Positions 1 to 6,847 of a DNA stretch of 18,208 nucleotides are shown piece after piece (position 1 is the first letter of the stretch; every line of letters begins with the position of its first letter). The notes under the pieces are model-generated. The model was not told where the DNA came from, searched no databases, and was given only the letters and a program-made list of their open reading frames with translations. The stretch comes from Pseudomonadota bacterium (GTDB lineage Bacteria; Pseudomonadota; Alphaproteobacteria; Rhizobiales; Phreatobacteraceae), in NCBI GenBank assembly GCA_023416965.1, contig JAEZGJ010000164.1, positions 1 through 18,208 on the forward strand. Direction: 5' to 3'. Made by a program: the position numbers and the translations under genes.

Positions 1-384
1 CGCGGCGTCTACCATTATGCCGAGAAGATCGACCGCAACGGCTTCGTCTACATGGACACGCCCGGCTACGACCCGGTGGCGGCGACGGGGCAGGTGGCCG
101 GCGGCTCGAACCTCCTCTGCTTCACCACGGGGCGCGGCTCGGCCTATGGCTGCAAGCCTACGCCCTCGATCAAGCTCGCCACCAATTCCGACATCTACGC
201 CCGCATGATCGACGACATGGACATCAATTGCGGCGACGTGCTGGACGGGGTTTCGCTGGCGGACAAGGGACAAGAGATCCTCGATCTCATCCTGCGCACC
301 GCCTCGGGCGAGAAGACCAAGTCGGAGCTGCTCGGCTACGGCGACAACGAATTCGTGCCCTGGCAGATCGGCGCGACCATGTGA
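1..384 (+). CDS. Altronate/galactarate dehydratase, C-terminal part (UxaA/GarD family), 5' truncated
   Basis: Frame 1 is open from the first base to a TGA at 382-384, giving 127 residues of the C-terminal domain of the UxaA/GarD family of Fe-dependent sugar-acid dehydratases. Family signatures are visible: DTPGYDPVAATGQVAGG near the start, then CFTTGRGSAYGCKP and PSIKLATNSD, DMDINCGDVLDG, and the characteristic end SGEKTKSELLGYGDNEFVPW. These enzymes remove water from D-altronate or galactarate to give a 2-keto-3-deoxy acid in the cytoplasm. The start lies outside the window, so the N-terminal SAF-like domain, if it is fused, cannot be seen and the exact substrate cannot be chosen. The TRAP transporter genes downstream on the same strand fit a sugar-acid uptake and catabolism locus. 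Family assignment is firm; substrate is inference. Confidence 0.93.
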   Translation, partial: RGVYHYAEKIDRNGFVYMDTPGYDPVAATGQVAGGSNLLCFTTGRGSAYGCKPTPSIKLATNSDIYARMIDDMDINCGDVLDGVSLADKGQEILDLILRTASGEKTKSELLGYGDNEFVPWQIGATM

Positions 385-385
385 T

Positions 386-428
386 CGGACGCCGGCGTCC
401 GCAATCCTGCGCAGGCCGATTTAGTCGG
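386..428 (+). terminator. Cluster of palindromes after the dehydratase gene, possible terminator
   Basis: Two bases after the dehydratase stop codon lies a perfect 16-bp palindrome CGGACGCCGGCGTCCG (386-401). It is followed at once by a perfect 10-bp palindrome CCTGCGCAGG (406-415) and a weak CCGA/TCGG hairpin (416-428). No U-rich tract follows, so this is not a textbook intrinsic terminator. It could be a 3'-end stabilising structure, part of a Rho-dependent terminator, or a regulator site ahead of the TRAP genes. Confidence 0.4.
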
Positions 429-445
429 ATATCCAACCAAATGCC

Positions 446-474
446 TTGCGACGGGCGCCCGCCCGCCGCTATCG
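446..474 (+). promoter_or_regulatory. Candidate housekeeping promoter of the TRAP operon
   Basis: TTGCGA (446-451) and CTATCG (469-474) are separated by 17 bases. This resembles the rhizobial housekeeping consensus CTTGAC-N17-CTATAT with one extra base of spacing. It lies about 80 bp before the dctP-type start codon and just after the palindromes that end the dehydratase gene, so the transporter may have its own promoter. Prediction from sequence only. Confidence 0.4.
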
Positions 475-551
475 TCGCGCGCAAAGCATCAAGACGCCAT
501 CAACGGCGCCGGCCTCACGGCCTCCCGAGGAACGTTGACGAGGATTTCGCC

Positions 552-1604
552 ATGACGCTCACCCGTCGCCACGCGCTGGCCCTGGCCGGCGCCGCCGTCG
601 CAACCCCCGCCGTGATGCGCACGGCCTGGGGGCAGTCTCCGCAGGTCACCCTGCGCCTGCACCACTTCCTGCCGCCCGTGTCGAACGCCCACCAGCGCTT
701 CCTGCTGCCCTGGTCGCGCAAGGTGCAGGAGGCCTCCGGCAACCGGATCAAGATCGACATCTTCCCGTCGATGCAGCTCGGTGGCGCGCCGCCCCAGCTC
801 TTCGACCAGGCGCGCGATGGCGTCGCCGACATCGTCTGGACGCTTCCCGGCAACACTCCCGGCCGCTTCCCGGCGACGGAGGCGATGGAGCTCCCGTTCA
901 TCGCCGGCAAGCGTGGCGTCACCAATTCCAAGGTCATGGCCGAGCTCGGGCCGACGCATTTCTACAAGGAATATTCCGAGGTCCAGCCTCTCTGCCTCTG
1001 GGCCCACGACCACGGGCTCATCCATTCCAACAAGCAGGTGAAGACCCAGGCCGACCTGCAGGGCCTCAAACTGCGCTTTCCCACCCGCCAGGCCGGCGAG
1101 GCGCTCCGCGCGCTCGGCGCCACCGCCATCGGCATGCCGATCCCGCAGGTGCCGGAGGCCCTCGCGCAGGGCGTCATCAACGGCGCCGTCGTTCCTTGGG
1201 AGGTCGTGCCGGCGCTGCGCCTGCACGAACTGGTCAACCACCACACGGAGATTCCGGGCTCGCCGACGCTCTATACGGCGACCTTCATCCTCGCCATGAA
1301 CAAGGCGAAGTACGAAGGCCTGCCGGCGGACCTGAAGAAGGTCATGGATGACCATTCCGGCATGATGGCCGCCGTCATGGCCGGCGAGATGTGGGACGAG
1401 CGAGGCCGCACGGTCGCCGAGATGGTCAAGGGCCGCTCGCGCAACACCATCACCGTCCTCGCCGACGACGAGGCGGCGAAGTGGCGCGCCGCCACCCGGC
1501 CGGTCGAGGAGGCCTGGATCAAGTCGGTGAAGGATCGCGGCCTCGACGGTCAGAAGATCGTCGACGACGTCAGGGCGGCGGTCGCAAAGCACATGGCGGC
1601 CTGA
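552..1604 (+). CDS. TRAP transporter substrate-binding protein (DctP family)
   Basis: The product is 350 residues, the usual size of DctP-type periplasmic binding proteins, which capture an organic-acid anion and deliver it to the DctQM membrane complex. The N-terminus TRRHALALAGAAVATPA is a twin-arginine-type signal, with cleavage likely near residues 26-28. The mature part shows typical features: an LRLHHFLPP strand near 34-42, the FPSMQLGG segment at 71-78, and GLKLRFPT at 171-178, where Arg175 matches the conserved Arg that binds the substrate carboxylate. The ATG at 552 has a GAGGA at 540-544, seven bases upstream; the frame is open further upstream but codes for nothing family-like. Four bases separate it from the small permease gene. 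The ligand is not known; the dehydratase upstream suggests a sugar acid. Confidence 0.93.
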   Translation: MTLTRRHALALAGAAVATPAVMRTAWGQSPQVTLRLHHFLPPVSNAHQRFLLPWSRKVQEASGNRIKIDIFPSMQLGGAPPQLFDQARDGVADIVWTLPGNTPGRFPATEAMELPFIAGKRGVTNSKVMAELGPTHFYKEYSEVQPLCLWAHDHGLIHSNKQVKTQADLQGLKLRFPTRQAGEALRALGATAIGMPIPQVPEALAQGVINGAVVPWEVVPALRLHELVNHHTEIPGSPTLYTATFILAMNKAKYEGLPADLKKVMDDHSGMMAAVMAGEMWDERGRTVAEMVKGRSRNTITVLADDEAAKWRAATRPVEEAWIKSVKDRGLDGQKIVDDVRAAVAKHMAA

Positions 1605-1608
1605 CCTT

Positions 1609-2118
1609 ATGGTGCAGGAGGGGGCCGAGCAGCGGGGGGCGCCGGCTCCCGGCATCATCGACCACGTGGCACGGATCCTCGCCGTCCTCGGCGGGCTTGT
1701 GATGCTCGCCGCGGCGGTGATGGTCACCACCTCGGTGCTGCTGCGCTGGCTGTTTCGCTCCGGCGTGCAGGGGGACTTCGAAATGGTGCAGATCGCCACC
1801 GCCGTGGCGGTCTTCGCCTTCCTGCCCTTTTGCCAGATCCGCCGCGGCAACGTGTTCGTCGACACCTTCACGCTGCGGACGCCGGACTGGCTCAACCGCA
1901 ATCTCGACCGTCTCTGGGACCTCGTCTATGCCGGCTTCGCGTTGCTGATCGGCTGGCGGCTGATGGCTGGCGGCATCGACGCCATCGCCTCGCGCACCAG
2001 TTCCATGGTGCTGGCCATTCCGATCGGCTGGGCGATCCTGGCGGCGGCGCTGATGGCGCTGTTCCTGGCGGCGGTGACCGTGACCACGGCTCTGCGCCTC
2101 GGGCGGACCGACCGATGA
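1609..2118 (+). CDS. TRAP transporter small permease (DctQ family)
   Basis: The product is 169 residues with four hydrophobic segments, at about 23-45, 58-77, 103-122 and 135-162, as expected for the small integral membrane subunit of TRAP transporters. Family-like sequence is seen at GDFEMVQIA (55-63) between helices 1 and 2 and at RRGNVFVD (78-85) after helix 2. The subunit pairs with the large permease in the inner membrane and gives the surface on which the binding protein docks. No clear Shine-Dalgarno sequence precedes the ATG, which sits four bases after the binding-protein stop, so translational coupling is likely. Its 3' end overlaps the next gene by ATGA. Confidence 0.92.
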   Translation: MVQEGAEQRGAPAPGIIDHVARILAVLGGLVMLAAAVMVTTSVLLRWLFRSGVQGDFEMVQIATAVAVFAFLPFCQIRRGNVFVDTFTLRTPDWLNRNLDRLWDLVYAGFALLIGWRLMAGGIDAIASRTSSMVLAIPIGWAILAAALMALFLAAVTVTTALRLGRTDR

Positions 2119-3434
2119 GCGGCGCCGCCGTCGCCGCCGCCGGCTTCGCCGGCATGCTGGTCCTGCTCGTCCTGAGGATGCCCATCGGCCTCGCCATGCT
2201 GACGGCGGGGTCCATCGGCTATGCCTGGTTCACCAGCCTGCCGATCTTCCTCAACTACATGAAAACGACGCCCTATCACCTGTTCGCGAACTACACGCTG
2301 TCGGTGATACCGCTTTTCATCCTGATGGGGGCGCTGGCGGAGAAATCCGGCCTCTCGACGGCGCTGTTCCGGGCGGCGGCGAGCTTCCTCGGCCACCGCC
2401 GGGGCGGTCTCGGCATGGCGCTGATCGGCGCCTGCGCCGGGTTCGGCGCCATCTGCGGCTCGTCGGTTGCGACCACCGCGACCTTCGGCCGGGCAACGCT
2501 GCCGGAATTCAGGCGCTACGGCTACGACCAGGGCTTCGCCACCGGCATGATCGCCGTCGGCGGCACGCTCGGCATCCTCATTCCACCCTCGGTCATCCTC
2601 GTCGTCTATGCCATCACCACCGAGCAGAACATCGCCAAGCTGTTCATGGCGGCACTGATCCCCGGCCTGCTCGCGGCCCTGTTCTATTGCATCGTGATCG
2701 CGGTCATGGTGCGGCTGAGGCCCGAGGCGGGCCCCGCCGTCGAGCGCGTCGGCTGGACGGAGCGCTGGCGCGCCCTCGTCGGCGTCTGGCCGGTCATGCT
2801 GATCGCGGCGACGGTGGTCGGCGGCATCTATGGCGGCGTGTTCACACCGACGGAGGGCGCCTCCATCGGCTGCGTCGCCATGCTGGTGGTGGGGGTGGTG
2901 CAGGGCGGCCTGGGCTGGAGCGAGATCAAGGCCTCGCTGATCCAGACCGCGGAAACCTCGGCGATGATCTTCATCATCCTGCTCGGCGCCGAGGTGTTCA
3001 ACGGCTTCCTCGCCCTGTCTCAGCTTCCCGCGACCGCGGCCGAGATGGTCACCCAGTCCGGGCTGCCGCCCTACGGCGTCATCGTCGGGCTGCTGGTCTT
3101 CTACATCATCCTCGGCGGGGTCATGGACGAACTCGCCATGATCCTCCTCACCCTGCCGATCTTCTTCCCGATCGTCACCGCCCTCGACCTCGGCATGATG
3201 CCGGACGACATCGCCATCTGGTTCGGCATCCTCGTCCTGATGGTGGTGGGCATCGGGCTGACGGCCCCGCCCATCGGGCTCAACGTCTTCGTGGTCTCGG
3301 CAATCGCGCGGGACGTGCCGATCCTCGCCATCTATCGGGGCGTCATTCCCTTCGTTCTGGCGGACGTGGTTCGGCTCGGCCTCGTCGTGGCCTTTCCGGC
3401 GCTGGCGCTCTGGCTCGTCAACCTCCTGAGCTAG
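2115..3434 (+). CDS. TRAP transporter large permease (DctM family)
   Basis: The product is 439 residues and very hydrophobic, matching the roughly 425-440-residue DctM subunit that forms the ion-coupled transport path (Na+ gradient in the characterised systems). Signatures include the first helix followed by LRMPIGLAML, IPLFILMGALAEKSGL, GFGAICGSSVATTATFG, GTLGILIPPSVILVVY, VFTPTEGAS, and GLTAPPIGLNVFVV near the C-terminus. The ATG at 2115 overlaps the TGA of the small permease gene (ATGA), the common arrangement for these genes; the open frame extends further upstream but that part is antisense-like noise. Its TAG stop shares the palindrome CTAG with the stop of the convergent gene. Confidence 0.95.
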   Translation: MSGAAVAAAGFAGMLVLLVLRMPIGLAMLTAGSIGYAWFTSLPIFLNYMKTTPYHLFANYTLSVIPLFILMGALAEKSGLSTALFRAAASFLGHRRGGLGMALIGACAGFGAICGSSVATTATFGRATLPEFRRYGYDQGFATGMIAVGGTLGILIPPSVILVVYAITTEQNIAKLFMAALIPGLLAALFYCIVIAVMVRLRPEAGPAVERVGWTERWRALVGVWPVMLIAATVVGGIYGGVFTPTEGASIGCVAMLVVGVVQGGLGWSEIKASLIQTAETSAMIFIILLGAEVFNGFLALSQLPATAAEMVTQSGLPPYGVIVGLLVFYIILGGVMDELAMILLTLPIFFPIVTALDLGMMPDDIAIWFGILVLMVVGIGLTAPPIGLNVFVVSAIARDVPILAIYRGVIPFVLADVVRLGLVVAFPALALWLVNLLS

Positions 3435-3808
3435 CGCGGCCTTGGCACGTCGACGTCGACGTAGAGCTCCGACGTGCCGCTCCCTATGCTGCTGGTGCCG
3501 GTCACCGCGATGACGAAGCTGTCCTGGCCGACGAAGCCGGGCCGCGGCGTATAGACGACACCGGTGCGCCCGTCGGCGACCACACGGCCCCCGCGCGGCC
3601 TTTCGAGAACCTGAAGCGCCTGGAAGCGGCTGCGCTCGCCCGCCTGCAGACTGATGCGGCAGGGTTCACCGGCCACCACCATGGCGATACGGCCGGGCTG
3701 GCCCATGACGAAGGGCCGGGCGGAGATGTTGCAGAGCGCCGAGGCGGAGGTGGCGGCGGCGGCGAGCGCCGCGCCGGCCATGGCGAGAGAGAGGAACGGG
3801 TGCCGCAT
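3431..3808 (-). CDS. Small secreted protein with Ig-like/cadherin-like domain
   Basis: The product is 125 residues. Residues 1-24 form a Sec signal peptide (basic MRH, hydrophobic core, cleavage near ASA-LC). The mature part carries two Cys (in LCNIS and GEPCRI), which could form a disulfide, and the segment GVVYTPRPGFVGQDSF, typical of bacterial Ig-like/cadherin-like beta-sandwich domains, followed by an acidic end DVDVP. The start is well supported by a perfect AAGGAGG five bases upstream of the ATG. A role in the envelope or outside the cell is inferred from export only; I recognise no named family. It converges with dctM, and the two TAG stops overlap in CTAG (3431-3434). Confidence 0.8.
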   Translation of the reverse strand: MRHPFLSLAMAGAALAAAATSASALCNISARPFVMGQPGRIAMVVAGEPCRISLQAGERSRFQALQVLERPRGGRVVADGRTGVVYTPRPGFVGQDSFVIAVTGTSSIGSGTSELYVDVDVPRPR

Positions 3809-3883
3809 GTCGGCCTCCTTGGCGGCGCCCTCAGGCGCTTGGGTGGTGCCCCCGTTCCCGACATGGGGACCGCCCGCGCCGCG

Positions 3884-4234
3884 TCAAGGGCGCCCGAGCC
3901 GCTTCGCATTGGCCCGCGCCCGCCGCGCCGCCGGGCGGGCTGCAGCAACGCCTATGGCCAGCAGGCCGTGGGCCACATCGTCGTGCGACAGCCGGCCGGT
4001 GGCGCTGCGCAGGGCGAGCCGGCTCGCCTCCAGGGCGGCGTCGAAGGAGCCTTGCGTCGCGGCGTCCACCTTTTCGGCGATCATCTGCACCGCCTCGCCG
4101 CGAACCGACAGGTCCCAGATGGTGGCAGGATCGCTCATCAGCATCATCCGATGGGTGATGGTCACCGCGGCGGCGACGGCCGTGGAAGCCGACAGCGTGG
4201 CGGCACTCATCGCGGCTTCGGTGAAACGTGGCAT
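3884..4234 (-). CDS. Small hypothetical protein, possibly phasin-like
   Basis: The product is 116 residues from the ATG at 4234; a second ATG at 4210 (protein beginning MSAATLSAS) and a TTG at 4249 are alternatives, and none has a clear ribosome site. The protein is Ala-rich and predicted helical, with a basic C-terminus (ARRARANAKRLGRP) and a central stretch RGEAVQMIAEKVDAATQG. This composition, amphipathic helices with a basic tail, resembles small phasin-like proteins of alphaproteobacteria, but the resemblance is by eye only. It lies 75 bp before the secreted Ig-like protein gene on the same strand and diverges from the thioesterase gene. Reading-frame composition supports a real gene; function unknown. 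Confidence 0.62.
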   Translation of the reverse strand: MPRFTEAAMSAATLSASTAVAAAVTITHRMMLMSDPATIWDLSVRGEAVQMIAEKVDAATQGSFDAALEASRLALRSATGRLSHDDVAHGLLAIGVAAARPAARRARANAKRLGRP

Positions 4235-4335
4235 GTACCAGAAGAGCAATGCGAACCCTCAACCGACCAGCCGGCTTGCAGGAAGATAGGCAACCTTGCG
4301 ACGCTTTGCGCGGATTTGAACGAAGGTGATCGCGC

Positions 4336-4800
4336 ATGGCTGCCGCGCAGCAGGAGTTTTCCCCGAAAGATGCGGATTTCGAGGCCCGCGCCCGCTCGAG
4401 CTTCGCCCGCCAGACCATGATGGCGACCCTCGGCATGAGCCTTGGCCCGGTCGCGCCTGGCCGCGTCGAGATGGTCATGCCCTATGCGCCGCATATCCTG
4501 CAGCAGCACGGCTTCGTCCATGCCGGTGCCATCTCCGCTCTCGTCGACAATGCCTGCGGCTTCGCGGCCATGACGCTCATGCCGCGCGGCGCCGGCGTGC
4601 TCACCGTCGAGTTCAAGGTGAACATGATGTCGCCCGGCAAGGGCGAGCGATTCATCGGCATCGGTCGCGTCGTGCGGCCGGGCAAGACGATCATGGTGAC
4701 GCTCGGGGAGTGCTTCGCCGAGACGGGCGGGGAGCGCAAGCTCATCGCCATGATGACCGCCACCATGATGGTGGTGGAGACGCCGGGCATCGTGGATTGA
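4336..4800 (+). CDS. PaaI-type hotdog-fold acyl-CoA thioesterase
   Basis: The product is 154 residues, the normal length of a single hotdog-domain thioesterase of the PaaI/4HBT group, which hydrolyses acyl-CoA or aryl-CoA esters in the cytoplasm. The signature HGFVHAGAISALVDNACG (58-75) corresponds to the HGG...D helix of the family, with Asp71 in the position of the catalytic acid and His62 in the conserved turn. TVEFKVNMMSPG (90-101) is the usual following strand. The ATG at 4336 has GAAGG about nine bases upstream. Ten bases separate it from the crotonase-family gene whose ribosome site overlaps its stop, so the two are very likely co-transcribed and may act on related CoA esters. Substrate unknown. 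Confidence 0.9.
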   Translation: MAAAQQEFSPKDADFEARARSSFARQTMMATLGMSLGPVAPGRVEMVMPYAPHILQQHGFVHAGAISALVDNACGFAAMTLMPRGAGVLTVEFKVNMMSPGKGERFIGIGRVVRPGKTIMVTLGECFAETGGERKLIAMMTATMMVVETPGIVD

Positions 4801-4810
4801 GGAGAGCACC

Positions 4811-5614
4811 ATGGCCGATCTCGTCGTCGAGACCTCCGGACCCGTCACCACCTTCATCCGCACGCGCTCGGCGGCGCGCAACGCCATGGACCCGGCCGGC
4901 GCCGAGGCGCTCGAGGCGGCGCTGCTCGCCTTCGAGGCGGACGAGACCGCCAGCGTCGGCGTCCTGTGGGGGGCGGGAGGGGCGTTCTGCGCCGGTTTCG
5001 ACCTCAAGCACGCCGCGGCGGCGCCGGGTGGCACGCCCTTCGGCGGCCACCTCGACATCCCGGACGGTGAGGGGAACTGGCCGCGCGGACCCATGGGACC
5101 GACGCGGCTGAGGCTGTCCAAGCCGGTCATCGCCGCCATTGCCGGTCCGGCGGTCGCCGGCGGCATGGAGATCGCGCTGTGGTGCGACCTCAGGGTGATG
5201 GAGGAGGACGCCTATATGGGCGTCTATTGCCGGCGCTGGGGCGTGCCGCTGATCGACGGCGGCACAGTGCGCCTGCCGCGCCTCGTCGGGCAGGGGCGGG
5301 CGCTCGACCTCATCCTCACCGGCCGCAAGGTGGAGGCGGAGGAAGCCTTGCGCATCGGCCTCGCCGACCGGGTGGTGCCGCATGGACAGTCACGCGAGGC
5401 GGCGGAGGCGCTGGCGCACGAGATCGCCCGTTTCCCGCAGGGCTGCCTCAGGGCCGACCGTGCCTCGGCCCTGTCGCAGTGGGACCTGAGCCTGCCGGAG
5501 GCGCTGCGCAACGAATGGCGCACCTCATCGGCCATGGCCGTCAGCGAGGGGATCGCGGGGGCAGGGCGCTTCGCCGCCGGCAAGGGTCGCGGCGGCGATT
5601 TCGGCTCCATCTGA
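4811..5614 (+). CDS. Crotonase-superfamily protein (annotated class: enoyl-CoA hydratase), second catalytic Glu not conserved
   Basis: The product is 267 residues, the standard crotonase length. The oxyanion-hole segments are present: GGAFCAGFDLK (56-66) and AGPAVAGGMEIALWCD (111-126). Glu120 matches the first catalytic Glu of enoyl-CoA hydratase. The second (Glu164 in the rat enzyme) falls by my alignment on Cys140 in GVYCRRWGVPLIDGGT, where Asp149 is instead a distinctive acidic residue. A role in fatty-acid or related CoA-ester metabolism is likely, but hydration of enoyl-CoA is uncertain. The ATG is preceded by GAGGAGA, which overlaps the thioesterase stop. The TGA stop forms TGATCA with the stop of the convergent dehydrogenase gene. 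Confidence 0.9.
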   Translation: MADLVVETSGPVTTFIRTRSAARNAMDPAGAEALEAALLAFEADETASVGVLWGAGGAFCAGFDLKHAAAAPGGTPFGGHLDIPDGEGNWPRGPMGPTRLRLSKPVIAAIAGPAVAGGMEIALWCDLRVMEEDAYMGVYCRRWGVPLIDGGTVRLPRLVGQGRALDLILTGRKVEAEEALRIGLADRVVPHGQSREAAEALAHEIARFPQGCLRADRASALSQWDLSLPEALRNEWRTSSAMAVSEGIAGAGRFAAGKGRGGDFGSI

Positions 5615-6703
5615 TCAGCGCAGCGCTGCCTTGATGACGTTGTCGCCGATGCCGAGGGCCGCCGCCGTGGCGGCGATGGAGTCCCAGGTGCCGTCCGAGA
5701 GCGGCACGCCGTCCTTCAGCTTCTTGGCGCGCGAGCGCAGCTCCGCCTCGCCCGGCACCAGCACCTCGCTGCCCGACTCGACCGGCCGCGCGCTCTTGTA
5801 ATAGGCGACGTAGTCGGCGCATTCGGCCGGGAAGAAGCCGTCGGGATCCACCACTTTCGGGTCAATGTAGATGGACATCATGCCGTTGCAGAAACGCTTG
5901 TCCGGCCCGGTGGCGCCGGCGCCGGTGAGCGCGCCGCCGAGAATCTCGCACATGAAGGCAAGGCCCGAGCCCTTGTGCTCGCCGAAGGCGCGGATGGCGC
6001 CGGGCCCGTTCATCGGGTCGCGGGTGCCGGGGCCTGCCGGGTAGGGCCCGTAAAGCACCGCAGGGTCGCCGCTCTTCGTGCCGTCCGGCGAGATCAGGGC
6101 GTCTGGCGGGATGGGCTTGCCGCCCATGGAGGCGACGAGGACCTTGCCCTCGGCCACGAGGGAGGTGGCGAAGTCGAGGAGGAGCGGCGGCTGGCCCGGC
6201 CGCGGCACGCCGATGCAGTAGGGCGCCGTGGAGAGCCGACGGTCGACGCCGCCGTGGGGGGCGACGAGGATCGAGCCGACCACGTTGACGAAATGGATGG
6301 AGACGAGGCCCTCGGCGGCCGCCATCTCCGCGAAATCGCCGATGCGCCCGAGATGGCCGGCCTTGCGCAGGGCGACCGCTGCGAGGCCGTTCTGCTTCGC
6401 CTTGGCGATGCCGATGCGGACCGCCTGCGGCCCCACCGTCTGGCCGAAGCCATAGTGACCGTCGAGCACCGTGATGGCCGGCGTGTCGACGATCGCGGTG
6501 ACCGACTTTCCGGCCTCGACGCGTCCTTCCTTCAGCCAGTCGACATAGCGCGGCACACGGGCGACGCCGTGGCTGTCGTGGCCGGTGAGATTGGCCTCCG
6601 TCAGGTAGTGCCCGATGCGCCGGGCCTCGTCACCGTCGCAGCCCGCCCGTTCGAATATCGTCGCGACCAGCGCGGCGAGGCGCTCCGCATCGACCATGGC
6701 CAT
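5615..6703 (-). CDS. Ldh_2 family (malate/L-lactate-type) NAD(P)-dependent dehydrogenase
   Basis: The product is 362 residues, the usual size of the Ldh_2 family (malate, L-sulfolactate, ureidoglycolate and related 2-hydroxyacid dehydrogenases), which is distinct in fold from classical LDH/MDH. Family motifs are NLTGHDSHGVARVPRY (39-53), GHLGRIGDFA (116-125), LLLDFATS (174-181) and FGEHKGSGLA (240-249). The start is chosen at 6703 because GGAGG lies six bases upstream; a second ATG two codons later (6697) is possible. The gene is divergent from an alpha/beta hydrolase gene (144 bp between starts) and abuts the crotonase gene tail to tail with no spacer. It probably oxidises a 2-hydroxyacid in the cytoplasm; the exact substrate cannot be told from sequence. 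Confidence 0.92.
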   Translation of the reverse strand: MAMVDAERLAALVATIFERAGCDGDEARRIGHYLTEANLTGHDSHGVARVPRYVDWLKEGRVEAGKSVTAIVDTPAITVLDGHYGFGQTVGPQAVRIGIAKAKQNGLAAVALRKAGHLGRIGDFAEMAAAEGLVSIHFVNVVGSILVAPHGGVDRRLSTAPYCIGVPRPGQPPLLLDFATSLVAEGKVLVASMGGKPIPPDALISPDGTKSGDPAVLYGPYPAGPGTRDPMNGPGAIRAFGEHKGSGLAFMCEILGGALTGAGATGPDKRFCNGMMSIYIDPKVVDPDGFFPAECADYVAYYKSARPVESGSEVLVPGEAELRSRAKKLKDGVPLSDGTWDSIAATAAALGIGDNVIKAALR

Positions 6704-6847
6704 GTTTTTCCTCCCGATGTTTCGACGATCATGGACGGGCGGGACGCCGGCGGAAAGGGGCGTGCCGGCACGGTCGGCCTGCATGGCGCACGCTTCCGGC
6801 GCGGCCGGGGGCGGTCTAGGCTGGCGGGGTCCGAGGAGCGCCTTCCC

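Noticed and set aside
489..1901. A 470-codon minus-strand open frame
   Set aside because: Antisense to the DctP-type gene, whose protein has clear family motifs and a ribosome site; the antisense protein has only Arg/Gly/His-rich noise.
2687..4420. A 577-codon plus-strand frame bridging dctM and the minus-strand genes
   Set aside because: It runs through dctM in the wrong frame and antisense to two genes; the product has no domain and is dominated by Arg/Gly/His.
6704..6847. A promoter-like TTCCGG-N16-CTAGGC in the dehydrogenase/hydrolase divergent region (6794-6821)
   Set aside because: The -35 match is poor and the spacing differs from the other candidates; no operator-like repeat supports it.
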